From NCBI GenBank assembly GCA_017538685.1, contig JAFYIK010000058.1, positions 1 to 12,858 on the forward strand: a stretch of DNA of 12,858 nucleotides, read 5' to 3'. How positions within the stretch are numbered: position 1 is the first letter of the stretch; each line of letters starts with the position of its first letter. The notes under the pieces were generated by a model. The model searched no databases and was not told the DNA's origin. It was given only the letters and a program-made list of their open reading frames with translations. The stretch comes from Bacteroidales bacterium (GTDB taxonomy: Bacteria > Bacteroidota > Bacteroidia > Bacteroidales > UBA932). Made by a program: the position numbers and the translations under genes. Of this stretch, positions 1 to 7,030 are shown in pieces.

Positions 1-991
1 CCTTGGAGAAGAGCTCATAGGCTCCCATAGCGAGTTCGGAGCAGTAGGTGAGGTCGAACGCGATAGGATCCTGGCAGCGGACGTCGTAGCCGATTTCGAT
101 AGGACGGGTCTTGATCTTGAGGCCTATCTGCTTGAATTCCTTCTCGAGGATGTCGTTGAAGAGGACGGCCTTCGAGATCTTACCGAGCTCCGGCTGTCCG
201 TGCTCGTCGTAAGTCATCGTCACGCCGGCATTCTTGATTTCCTGAGGATCGAGATCGTGGAAAACGCCTTCAGCGACCACCACGGTTCCGTAAGGGATGC
301 CGAGAATCTTGCGCTTGAGGATGGCCGAGATTGCGAGCTTGACTATCTTGTCCAGGTTGATCTCAGTTTTGTTGAACATCTCGGGGATGATGGTCATAGG
401 GCAGTGAGTTGCTTCGCCGATACCGAGGGCGAGGTGGCCTGCGCTGCGACCCATAGCGGAAATGAGCAGCCAGTTGCCGCTGGTGCGTGCATCCTCATAC
501 ACGGTGCGTGCGATGTGCGCTCCTTCGTCCTTCGCGGAGTTGAATCCGAAGGTCGGGGTGTTCTCCGGCAGAGGGAGGTCGTTGTCGATGGTCTTGGGGA
601 TGTGGATGTTCGCGATAGGGTATTTCTTCTCGGCGAGGAACTTGGCGATGCGGTTCGCCGTGCTTGCGGTGTCGTCGCCGCCCACGGTCACGAGGAGCTT
701 GATGTCGTTGTCCTTGAAGAGGGCGAGATTGAAGTTGTTCTCAAAGTCTTCCGGAGTGGGTTTGAAACGGCTCATCTGGAGATAGCTTCCACCCCTGTTG
801 AAGTAGGCGTCCGCCTTGAAGAAGTCCAGGTCTTCGGTGCGCGGGTTCTTGCTGAAGAGTCCGCTGTAGCCGCCGTGGAGGCCTATAACGCGATAACCAT
901 TGGAGAGGAAGGTCTTGGCGACCGAACACACGACGGTGTTCATACCCGGAGCCGGGCCGCCGCCGCAAAGAATGATAACTGATCCTTTCAT
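1..991 (-). CDS. pfp: Phosphofructokinase, probably pyrophosphate-dependent (3' end missing)
   Basis: This enzyme phosphorylates fructose 6-phosphate to fructose 1,6-bisphosphate in cytoplasmic glycolysis. The first 330 residues are present and the frame runs off the left edge, so the C-terminus is missing. Visible family motifs are the N-terminal phosphate loop CGGGPAPGMN (residues 9-18), GGDD (104-107), PKTIDND (132-138, with the catalytic Asp in TIDND), MGRSAGHLALG (180-190), PEMF (203-206) and the sugar-phosphate loop GYDVRCQDP (301-309). In ATP enzymes the positions equivalent to D107 and K133 are usually glycine. Asp and Lys there are the known signature of pyrophosphate users, because they block the ATP alpha-phosphate site. 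I therefore infer a PPi donor and a reversible reaction. The start at 991 gives a clean beginning (MKGSVIILCGG) and lies about 40 bases below a TAnnTTTG box. It is 48 bp downstream of the GH13 gene on the same strand. Confidence 0.93.
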   Translation of the reverse strand, partial: MKGSVIILCGGGPAPGMNTVVCSVAKTFLSNGYRVIGLHGGYSGLFSKNPRTEDLDFFKADAYFNRGGSYLQMSRFKPTPEDFENNFNLALFKDNDIKLLVTVGGDDTASTANRIAKFLAEKKYPIANIHIPKTIDNDLPLPENTPTFGFNSAKDEGAHIARTVYEDARTSGNWLLISAMGRSAGHLALGIGEATHCPMTIIPEMFNKTEINLDKIVKLAISAILKRKILGIPYGTVVVAEGVFHDLDPQEIKNAGVTMTYDEHGQPELGKISKAVLFNDILEKEFKQIGLKIKTRPIEIGYDVRCQDPIAFDLTYCSELAMGAYELFSK

Positions 992-1010
992 TTGAGTATT
1001 TGTTTAGTAC

Positions 1011-1025
1011 TTAGTTTCTGACTAA
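1011..1025. repeat. Small inverted repeat in the pfp leader
   Basis: TTAGT (1011-1015) and ACTAA (1021-1025) form a 5 bp stem around a 5-base loop. It lies between the candidate -7 box and the pfp start, at about the expected transcription start. A further TTAGT at 1004-1008 repeats the left arm directly. The stem is AT-rich and weak. It may be no more than chance in an AT-rich leader, and I assign no function. Confidence 0.25.
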
Positions 1026-1029
1026 CCTA

Positions 1030-1037
1030 CAAATTTA
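1030..1037 (-). promoter_or_regulatory. Candidate -7 promoter box for pfp
   Basis: On the minus strand this reads TAAATTTG, an exact match to the Bacteroidota -7 consensus TAnnTTTG. Twenty bases upstream is TTTC (1058-1061), three of four bases of the TTTG -33 element. The box begins just downstream of the GH13 stop codon. It would give pfp its own start, with a leader of roughly 30-35 bases, even if read-through from the GH13 gene also occurs. Confidence 0.5.
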
Positions 1038-1039
1038 AC

Positions 1040-2296
1040 TTATTTCCGTAAAATTGTGAAATCCCACGGGCCTGCCTCCGCCATCACCTCGGAGCCGAAG
1101 GCTCTCGGGGCCTCCGGGGGGATCCTGAGGCAGGCCGAGGCCGGCTTGTCGGAGAAGTTCGCGAAGATAATCACCGTCTGCTTGCCGTCGTGGCGTATGA
1201 AGGCGAAATGCCTGCGCATATGGAATCCGAGCGCGGCTTTCTGGAAGTAGCAGAGGTCGAAGTTCTCCGCCCCGGCCAGTTCTTCGCGCAGGTTCAGCAC
1301 ACGGCGGTACACGTCCAACACCTTCTGCTGGTGCTCCATCAGGGGAGCGAGAGGGTCGATATGGCGCTGGTCGTCGAAGATGCTGGTGCGCCCGGCAGCT
1401 CCGTCGTGGGCCGCTTCTCCAAGCTCCTGGCCGAAGTAGAGCATAAACGGGCAGGGGTAGAACAGCGCCGACACGGCAAGCGCGGCATAGCCCTTCTCCG
1501 CCGAGCCGGCGAACCACGGGGATGCGAGCCTCTGCTCGTCGTGGTTCTCCAGGAAATTCAGCATATGGGGCTGCAGAGGGCCCAGCTTCTGCCACACTCC
1601 CGTGATGTCCCAGGCCTTGCCGGCGCCGGAAACAATCTCGCGCAGGGTGTCGTAGAGGCCCGATTTGTCGTAGAGATAATCGAAGCCTCCAGTGTAGATG
1701 AACCTGTCGTAGGAGGCCGTTTCGTAGACCTCGGCGATGAATTCGAGATTGGGGTAGGTCTGCTTGCTGCCGAGGATGAGGTAGCGCCAGAAGTCCAGCG
1801 GTACCAGCTCGGCCATATCGCAGCGGAAGCCGTCCACGCCCTTCGAGGCCCAGAAGCGCACGATTGCGAGCATACGGTCCCAGTTGTCCGCCCAGCCGTA
1901 GTCGATCTTGTCCGTGTCCGTCCAGTCGTAGTCGCAGCGGTGAAGGGTCTTGATCCCGCCGTGCGAATCCGAATACTCGGGGGAGACGTGATTGGGGATG
2001 AAGTCGATTATGACCTTCAGGCCGGCTTCGTGCGTACGCCTGACGAGGTCCTCGAACTCGCCCATACGATTGTCCTCGTTATCAGCGAGATAGGGGTTGA
2101 CGTCGTAATAATCGATGATGGAATACGGAGAGCCAAGGTTGCCCTTCACGTAAGGCCTGCCGGTGGAGTGGCGGATAATGCCCGTGTACCAGATATGCGA
2201 CACGCCGAGGGAGCGGAGGTAGCCAAAGGAAGCCTGGTCGAAAGCGGACATCCTGCCGCTGCGCCAGAGGCGCGTGAGTACCTGATATATGAGCAT
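1040..2296 (-). CDS. GH13 alpha-amylase-family glycoside hydrolase, compact, cytoplasmic
   Basis: A 418-residue TIM-barrel enzyme acting on alpha-glucosidic bonds. All four GH13 conserved regions are visible: I, DFIPNH at residues 98-103; II, GFRCD with the predicted nucleophile D160; III, EVYE with the predicted acid/base E189; IV, NHD with D253 as transition-state stabiliser. Domain B between regions I and II is short (about 104-150), and a beta-rich domain C follows from about residue 335. There is no signal peptide, so it should act in the cytoplasm on imported or stored oligosaccharides. It cannot be one of the outer-membrane Sus-type amylases. The start codon lies one base after the trmH stop (TAG-G-ATG), which suggests translational coupling. 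The phosphofructokinase gene follows downstream, fitting a glucan-to-glycolysis role. The exact substrate and whether it hydrolyses or transfers cannot be told from sequence alone. Confidence 0.92.
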   Translation of the reverse strand: MLIYQVLTRLWRSGRMSAFDQASFGYLRSLGVSHIWYTGIIRHSTGRPYVKGNLGSPYSIIDYYDVNPYLADNEDNRMGEFEDLVRRTHEAGLKVIIDFIPNHVSPEYSDSHGGIKTLHRCDYDWTDTDKIDYGWADNWDRMLAIVRFWASKGVDGFRCDMAELVPLDFWRYLILGSKQTYPNLEFIAEVYETASYDRFIYTGGFDYLYDKSGLYDTLREIVSGAGKAWDITGVWQKLGPLQPHMLNFLENHDEQRLASPWFAGSAEKGYAALAVSALFYPCPFMLYFGQELGEAAHDGAAGRTSIFDDQRHIDPLAPLMEHQQKVLDVYRRVLNLREELAGAENFDLCYFQKAALGFHMRRHFAFIRHDGKQTVIIFANFSDKPASACLRIPPEAPRAFGSEVMAEAGPWDFTILRK

Positions 2297-2297
2297 C

Positions 2298-3011
2298 CTA
2301 CCTGTTCCTTCGTTTGAATTCGGCCACGGTCACCGCCGTAGCGACTGCAACATTCAGTGATTCGGCGCCGGGGCCTTCGGCATAGGTGGGAATCTTGATG
2401 CGGGCGTCCACGTGGGCCGAGACGGCCTCGCCGATTCCGAACGATTCGCTGCCCATCACGATCAGCCCTTCGGGCTTGAGGTCGGCGGCATAGATATCCG
2501 AACCGTCCAGGAAGGTGCCGTAGACGGGCAGACCGGCCGCGCGGAAGCTCTCGCAGAGCTGCGGGAGATCGCAGTAGGTCACCGTCTTACGGAAAACGGC
2601 GCCCATAGAAGCCTGGACCACCTTCGGGTTATACTGGTCTACCGTGTCCGGCGAGGCGAATATGCCATCGATGCCGAACCAGTCCGCTATCCTCATTATG
2701 GTCCCGAGGTTACCGGGGTCGCGCACGCTGTCCAGCTCGAGGAAAAGGCCCTTTCCGGCCGCGGCGGGTTTCGGGTCCGCTTTACGGATTACTGCCAGCA
2801 CGGGAGAAGGGGAGTCCAGGGAGCTGATCCGCGCCATCTGCTGCTCGCCTATCTCCTCGCGCCGGAGTATTCTCTCTATCCTGAAACCGGATGCGAGAGC
2901 CTCCGAGACAAGCTTCTCGCCCTCCACCACGAAGAGGCCTTCGCTGTCGCGAAACTTCTTCGCTGCCAGGGCTTTTATCGCCTTGATTTCCGCTGAGGTC
3001 AACTTAAGCAT
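2298..3011 (-). CDS. TrmH/SpoU-family RNA 2'-O-methyltransferase
   Basis: A 237-residue SPOUT methyltransferase predicted to transfer a methyl group from S-adenosylmethionine to a ribose 2'-OH in tRNA or rRNA. The N-terminal part (about 1-85) is the usual small substrate-binding domain, with the FVVEGEKLV segment at 27-35. The trefoil-knot catalytic domain follows. Motif 1 is LDSVRDPGNLGTIMR (93-107, with N101). Motif 2 is IVMGSESFGIG (184-194). Motif 3 is the IKIP strand (205-208) and the ESLNVAVA segment (217-224). Motif 3 carries a slightly longer loop (TYAEGPGA) than the common form. The length fits single-gene TrmH paralogues such as RlmB-like proteins, but the target nucleotide cannot be assigned. 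It is first in a minus-strand group with the GH13 gene and is transcribed divergently from the TamL-like gene. Confidence 0.92.
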   Translation of the reverse strand: MLKLTSAEIKAIKALAAKKFRDSEGLFVVEGEKLVSEALASGFRIERILRREEIGEQQMARISSLDSPSPVLAVIRKADPKPAAAGKGLFLELDSVRDPGNLGTIMRIADWFGIDGIFASPDTVDQYNPKVVQASMGAVFRKTVTYCDLPQLCESFRAAGLPVYGTFLDGSDIYAADLKPEGLIVMGSESFGIGEAVSAHVDARIKIPTYAEGPGAESLNVAVATAVTVAEFKRRNR

Positions 3012-3021
3012 AACGAGAGTG

Positions 3022-3029
3022 CTAATATA
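3022..3029 (-). promoter_or_regulatory. Candidate -7 box for trmH
   Basis: The minus strand reads TATATTAG, seven of eight positions of TAnnTTTG at the fixed bases except the third T. The trmH ATG begins 11 bases below the box edge, so the predicted leader is only a few bases long. The -33 position falls on the opposing -7 box of the plus-strand gene. The same octamer precedes the MscS gene at 10966-10973. Confidence 0.4.
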
Positions 3030-3042
3030 CTCAATTATTTGC

Positions 3043-3050
3043 TAAATTTG
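3043..3050 (+). promoter_or_regulatory. Candidate -7 box for the TamL-like gene
   Basis: The octamer TAAATTTG is an exact TAnnTTTG match and is identical to the box before pfp. The ATG at 3064 is 13 bases beyond its last base, giving a leader of about 5-10 bases with no Shine-Dalgarno sequence. No good TTTG is present 19-21 bases upstream. Confidence 0.5.
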
Positions 3051-3063
3051 TGCAGTTCGGCAT

Positions 3064-5115
3064 ATGAAAAAGACCCTCAGCACACTTATTCTTTTGGCAG
3101 GCCTTGCGGGGCTGGTCTCTTCCTGTGCGGCGCTCTCGAAAACGGAGCTTGCCCAGGACGAGTACATCCTCGATTCCTACAAAATAGAAGTCAGCGGAGA
3201 TCCCTTCTTCAACGTGAGCGAACTCTCGCAGTATGTGAAGCAGAAACCGGCAAAGGCGCTGTTCCAGCGCAAGGCCGTTGTCCTTAACAAACGCGCCGCC
3301 GCCCAGTCGCGCGCCGCTATCAGCGAGCGCCTGACCAAGCTCGGCTACTACGATTCGAAGGTGGACACATCCATTGCCTATAAGGGCAAAAAGGCGAAGG
3401 TCACCTACCTGGTCGAACTCGGGCAGCAGATTCCTATCGACACCGTAATTCTGAAACTTCCCTCGGCAGACGAGTTCAAGGGCGATTTCCTCGCCGATTC
3501 ATCGAAGATTCTGGTCCGCCAGGGCGACAAGCTCTCGGAGGTGGTGATGGAAGAGGAGATAGAGCGCAGCGTGGAGTCGCTGCGTGCGAAAGGCTACTAC
3601 AACATAGACCAGTCGCAGTATCATTTCTATGCGGACACCAACGGCCGTGCGGGGAAAGCGGCGGTGATCTACGAGATCCCGTCCGTCATTCGCAAGTCGT
3701 ACATAGGCAAGGTCTCCATAAGTTATCCTGAAGACCTTCAGTTCAAGAAATCGGTGCTTAAGGGAATGAATCTCATCCATCCCGGCGACCTTTATAATGC
3801 GGACAAGGTGTCCAACACCTATTCGAGGTTCTCCTCGCTCAGGGTATTCCAGAGCGTGGGAGTGAACCTGACTCCCGTGGACAGCACCACGGTGGACTGC
3901 AATATAGCCCTAACGAAATCCAAGCTCCAGGGCTTCAAGACAAATCTGGAAGTCAGCACGAATTCTTCCGGCCTGATAGGCGTCTCGCCCCGGCTCAATT
4001 ACTACCACAAGAATATTTTCGGCGGAGGAGAGTGGCTGAGCATAGGCTTCAGCGGCAACTTCCAGTTTATGATCGACAGCGACACGCGCGCCACAGAAGT
4101 GGGTACATCCGCTTCGCTCAGTCTGCCGCGTTTCCTCGGTCTGGGCTACGAACGTTTCCAGGGATCCAACGTCCCCAGGACGGAGTTCAACCTGTCTTTC
4201 AGCCGCCAGAACCGCCCCGAGTACACCAGAAACCTCTTCTCGGGTTCCTTTGGTTACACAGGCATCTACCGCCGCAAGCTTTCTTACCAGGTCTATCCGC
4301 TTCAGATCAACCACGTAAGGCTTTTCGAGGTGACGAACGCCTTCTCCGAGCGTCTGGACAAGAATCCTTATATGAAGTATTCCTACCAGAGCCACTCCGA
4401 CGTGGGTGTGGCCGGAACCTTCTACTATTCGAGCAGCCCGGAACCCATTCCGACCACCTCATACTACACCGTCAGGCTTCAGACCGATCTCTCGGGCAAT
4501 GTAATCAGCCTCTTCAAGGGACTTCTTCCGGTGAACGAATTGGGACAGCGCCTCCTGTTCCACGCGCCGTTCTCGCAGTACGCCAAGATCGAGCTTGCGC
4601 TCGCCAGGGGCTACCGCTTCGGACTGGACGACGAGCAGGCGGTCGCCTTCAGGCTCCTCGCCGGAATAGGCCAGGCCTACGGCAACAACAGCACGGCGCT
4701 GCCTTATGAAAAGCAGTTCTATGCGGGCGGCGCGAGCGGGATGCGAGGCTGGCAGACGCGCTCGCTGGGCCCCGGCGCCGCCGCCCTGGACAAGACTTTC
4801 AGCATTCCCAGCCAGACCGGTGATATGAAGCTCGAAGCGGACGTCGAATACCGCTTCCCGATAGTGTGGATGCTTGAAGGAGCCCTTTTCGCCGAAGCCG
4901 GAAACGTCTGGGACACGCATTCAGGAGTGGATCTGGCCGCAGTCGCCGCCGACTATGGACTCGGCCTGCGGCTCAACGCCAACGTCATTCTGATCCGTCT
5001 GGATATGGGTGTGCGGTTGAGAGACCCTTCCGCCGCTACCAAATGGCTCGACCCCGTCACAGCTTTCAAGACCGGCGGCGTCGCACTTCACTTCGGAGTT
5101 GGTTATCCGTTCTAA
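3064..5115 (+). CDS. tamL: TamL-like Omp85 outer-membrane lipoprotein (BamA/TamA family)
   Basis: A 683-residue Omp85 protein predicted to insert or assemble outer-membrane proteins. It begins with a lipoprotein signal (MKKTLSTLILLAGLAGLVSSC) whose acceptor is C21. A lipidated N-terminus separates TamL of Bacteroidota from the TamA of proteobacteria. Residues about 36-290 look like successive POTRA domains (for example GYYDSKV at 94-100 and AKGYYN at 175-180). The rest is a C-terminal beta-barrel ending in phenylalanine. GGASGMRGW (555-563) is the conserved loop-6 motif, with MRGW in place of the usual VRGF/Y. No acidic surface-export signal follows the cysteine. The usual partner TamB is not next to it: rarA follows in opposite orientation with no gap. 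BamA itself is less likely because BamA is not normally a lipoprotein and usually has five POTRA domains. The ATG at 3064 is fixed by the signal peptide. Confidence 0.87.
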   Translation: MKKTLSTLILLAGLAGLVSSCAALSKTELAQDEYILDSYKIEVSGDPFFNVSELSQYVKQKPAKALFQRKAVVLNKRAAAQSRAAISERLTKLGYYDSKVDTSIAYKGKKAKVTYLVELGQQIPIDTVILKLPSADEFKGDFLADSSKILVRQGDKLSEVVMEEEIERSVESLRAKGYYNIDQSQYHFYADTNGRAGKAAVIYEIPSVIRKSYIGKVSISYPEDLQFKKSVLKGMNLIHPGDLYNADKVSNTYSRFSSLRVFQSVGVNLTPVDSTTVDCNIALTKSKLQGFKTNLEVSTNSSGLIGVSPRLNYYHKNIFGGGEWLSIGFSGNFQFMIDSDTRATEVGTSASLSLPRFLGLGYERFQGSNVPRTEFNLSFSRQNRPEYTRNLFSGSFGYTGIYRRKLSYQVYPLQINHVRLFEVTNAFSERLDKNPYMKYSYQSHSDVGVAGTFYYSSSPEPIPTTSYYTVRLQTDLSGNVISLFKGLLPVNELGQRLLFHAPFSQYAKIELALARGYRFGLDDEQAVAFRLLAGIGQAYGNNSTALPYEKQFYAGGASGMRGWQTRSLGPGAAALDKTFSIPSQTGDMKLEADVEYRFPIVWMLEGALFAEAGNVWDTHSGVDLAAVAADYGLGLRLNANVILIRLDMGVRLRDPSAATKWLDPVTAFKTGGVALHFGVGYPF

Positions 5116-6414
5116 TTATTTCTTCGTATAATATTTTGGCCAACACGCAGCCAGATAGGCTTTGAGCGTGTCTTCGTGCTTGTTGGGCTGCGGCTCGTAG
5201 AAGACTCGGCCTTTGAAGGCGTCCGGGAGGAATTCCTGGTCCACGAAGTGACCGGGGAAGTCGTGGGCGTATTTGTAGCCGTCGGCATAGCCCAGTTCTT
5301 CCATCAGTTTGGTGGGTGCGTTGCGAAGGTGCAGGGGCACGGGCGCGGTTTTGTCCGATGCGGCGGCTTCGAGGGCAGCGTTGATGGCCATATATGCTGA
5401 ATTGCTCTTGGGGGAGCTGGCGAGATAGATAGTGCATTCCGAAAGGGGAATACGCGCCTCGGGCATACCGATTACGTGCACTATCTGGAAGGTGCTGTTC
5501 GCAAGGAGGAGGGCGTTGGGGTTAGCGAGGCCTATGTCTTCCGCTGAGAGGATGCAGAGGCGGCGGGCAATGAAGAGCGGATCTTCTCCGCCGTCCAGCA
5601 TACGGGCGAGGTAGTAGACCGCCGCATTGGGGTCCGAGCCGCGCACGCTCTTGATGAAGGCGGAGATTATGTCGTAGTGCATCTCGCCGTTCTTGTCGTA
5701 GATCGCGGTGCTCTTCTGCAGGCAGTCGTTGACCACCTTATTGTCTATCACTATCTCCTTGTTGCTGCCGAAGGAGTCCACGACCACTTCCAGGATATTC
5801 AGGAGCTTGCGTCCGTCGCCTCCGCTCTGACGCAGCAGGGCGTCGGTTTCCTTGACGACTATGTGCTTGTCCTTGAGTATCTCGTCCCGGGTCAAAGCCC
5901 TGTCCAGCAGGGTCAGAAGGTCTTCCTTCTCGAGGGATTTGAGCACATACACCTGGCAGCGGGAAAGAAGGGGAGAGATCACCTCGAATGAAGGATTCTC
6001 GGTCGTCGCGCCTATAAGCACCACCACGCCCTGCTCCACGGCCCCCAGAAGGGCATCCTGCTGGGCTTTGCTGAAGCGGTGGATCTCGTCGATGAACAGA
6101 ATCGGAGCCTTGCCCGACCTGAAAAGGGATGTGGCTTTCGCCTGCTCGAACACTTCGCGTACTTCCTTCACGCCGGAACTCACGGCGGAGAGTGTGTAGA
6201 ACTCACGGCCAAGGGCTTCCGCTATGATGCGCGCTAGGGTGGTTTTGCCCACTCCGGGAGGGCCCCAGAGGATGAATGAAGAGAGATTCCCGCTCTCAAT
6301 CATATTGCGCAGGATACAGCCTTCGCCGACCAGGTGTTTCTGGCCCACATATTCGTCGAGACTCCTTGGTCTCATTCGCTCCGGGAGGGGAGGTAGAAGA
6401 GTCGTTGCTGGCAT
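5116..6414 (-). CDS. rarA: Replication-associated recombination protein A, AAA+ ATPase
   Basis: A 432-residue RarA/MgsA (WRNIP1-type) clamp-loader-like ATPase that acts at stalled replication forks. It opens with the family signature PLPERMRPRSLDEYVGQKHL (9-28). Walker A is GPPGVGKTT (51-59) and Walker B is LFIDEIHRF (106-114). Sensor 1 lies in GATTENPSFE (135-144), the arginine finger is SR (151-152) and sensor 2 is GGDGRKLLNILE (198-209). The C-terminal tetramerisation domain contains the RGSDPNAAVYYLARML segment. I chose the ATG at 6414. The frame is open to 6486, but the extra 24 residues match no family start, and a strong TAnnTTTG box (6433-6440) lies inside that extension. It converges on the TamL-like gene with touching stop codons and diverges from the small exported-protein pair. 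Confidence 0.95.
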   Translation of the reverse strand: MPATTLLPPLPERMRPRSLDEYVGQKHLVGEGCILRNMIESGNLSSFILWGPPGVGKTTLARIIAEALGREFYTLSAVSSGVKEVREVFEQAKATSLFRSGKAPILFIDEIHRFSKAQQDALLGAVEQGVVVLIGATTENPSFEVISPLLSRCQVYVLKSLEKEDLLTLLDRALTRDEILKDKHIVVKETDALLRQSGGDGRKLLNILEVVVDSFGSNKEIVIDNKVVNDCLQKSTAIYDKNGEMHYDIISAFIKSVRGSDPNAAVYYLARMLDGGEDPLFIARRLCILSAEDIGLANPNALLLANSTFQIVHVIGMPEARIPLSECTIYLASSPKSNSAYMAINAALEAAASDKTAPVPLHLRNAPTKLMEELGYADGYKYAHDFPGHFVDQEFLPDAFKGRVFYEPQPNKHEDTLKAYLAACWPKYYTKK

Positions 6415-6432
6415 TGCGGTTTGATAGTTGGA

Positions 6433-6440
6433 CAAAAATA
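6433..6440 (-). promoter_or_regulatory. Candidate -7 box for rarA
   Basis: The minus strand reads TATTTTTG, an exact TAnnTTTG match, 19 bases above the rarA ATG at 6414. It decides the start codon: the longer open frame up to 6486 would begin upstream of this promoter. Its -33 position overlaps the -7 box of the divergent gene. Confidence 0.5.
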
Positions 6441-6453
6441 CGCAAATAATTCG

Positions 6454-6461
6454 TAACTTAG
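6454..6461 (+). promoter_or_regulatory. Candidate -7 box for the exported-protein pair
   Basis: The octamer TAACTTAG matches TAnnTTTG at all fixed positions except the third T. TTGG at 6428-6431 lies 22 bases upstream as a poor -33 candidate. Only five bases separate the box from the GTG at 6467, so transcription would begin at or next to the start codon. Confidence 0.4.
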
Positions 6462-6466
6462 CATCT

Positions 6467-7030
6467 GTGACTAAACCTGCCTTCATAGCCGTGCTTACCG
6501 CGGCAGTCCTTCTTCTGGGCTGCCATCAGGCCTACGCCCAGCGCAGGGTGGAAAGAGCAGGAATAATCAATTCCCCCAAAGAATTCGGAATCGCTCTCGG
6601 AATCCAGCAGAGCGACCGTCAGGTCTATAATACCCTGCACCTCACGGCTGATATGGAGGGCATCCTGGACGCCACTGAGACCCAGCCGGGCATCAAGTTC
6701 ACCTGGCTGCACCAGAACCAGATACGCGAGGGAATCATACGCGAGGATGTGAATTACAAGCTCTATTTCGGCGGCGGCTTCACCACCGGCTATGTGAGGG
6801 ACAACGGCGCGCCGGGCCGCAATATGGGCCCGATACTCGGCCTCGCCTCGGGAGTGGGTGTGCTATTCCTTTTCCAGAACAATATCGACATCGGGATCAC
6901 CTTCACCGGAGAGTTCGGATTCCAGCTCCGCGAGGACGAAACTTTCGGCACGCTGGACCTGTCGTGGTATGCCAACGGTGTGTACAAAGCCCTTATTCCG
7001 CAGATAACCCTTTACTATAGATTCAAATGA
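6467..7030 (+). CDS. Unrecognised exported beta-barrel-like protein, GTG start
   Basis: I do not recognise this family. With the GTG start it has 187 residues: a short n-region (MTKP), a hydrophobic stretch (about 5-18) and a probable cleavage site after AYA (22-24). LLGC at 16-19 could instead act as a lipobox, so secretion as a lipoprotein is possible. The mature part alternates polar and hydrophobic residues and is rich in glycine and aromatics (YKLYFGGGFTTGYV, GVGVLFLF, IDIGITFTGEFGFQL), ending in TLYYRFK. This fits a small outer-membrane beta-barrel of about eight strands. The frame opens further upstream with TTG at 6428, but that codon precedes the candidate promoter at 6454-6461. It overlaps the next gene by four bases (ATGA), so the two are very likely co-translated. 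Function is unknown. Confidence 0.7.
   Translation: MTKPAFIAVLTAAVLLLGCHQAYAQRRVERAGIINSPKEFGIALGIQQSDRQVYNTLHLTADMEGILDATETQPGIKFTWLHQNQIREGIIREDVNYKLYFGGGFTTGYVRDNGAPGRNMGPILGLASGVGVLFLFQNNIDIGITFTGEFGFQLREDETFGTLDLSWYANGVYKALIPQITLYYRFK

Noticed and set aside
200..982. Plus-strand open frame of 260 codons
   Set aside because: It lies wholly opposite the phosphofructokinase, whose motifs are intact, and shows no domain of its own.
1190..2317. Long plus-strand open frame (375 codons) opposite the GH13 gene
   Set aside because: It is antisense to a gene with all four GH13 catalytic regions, has valine- and glutamate-rich low-information sequence, and has no promoter or recognisable motif. 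It is an open shadow frame, expected in GC-rich coding DNA.
6428..6466. TTG start giving the first exported protein a longer N-terminus
   Set aside because: The TTG lies upstream of the best promoter box, and the GTG at 6467 gives a standard short n-region. It is not fully excluded.
6415..6486. 24-residue N-terminal extension of RarA
   Set aside because: It crosses both candidate promoters, and RarA proteins normally begin just before the PLPERMRP segment, which starts nine residues after the chosen ATG.
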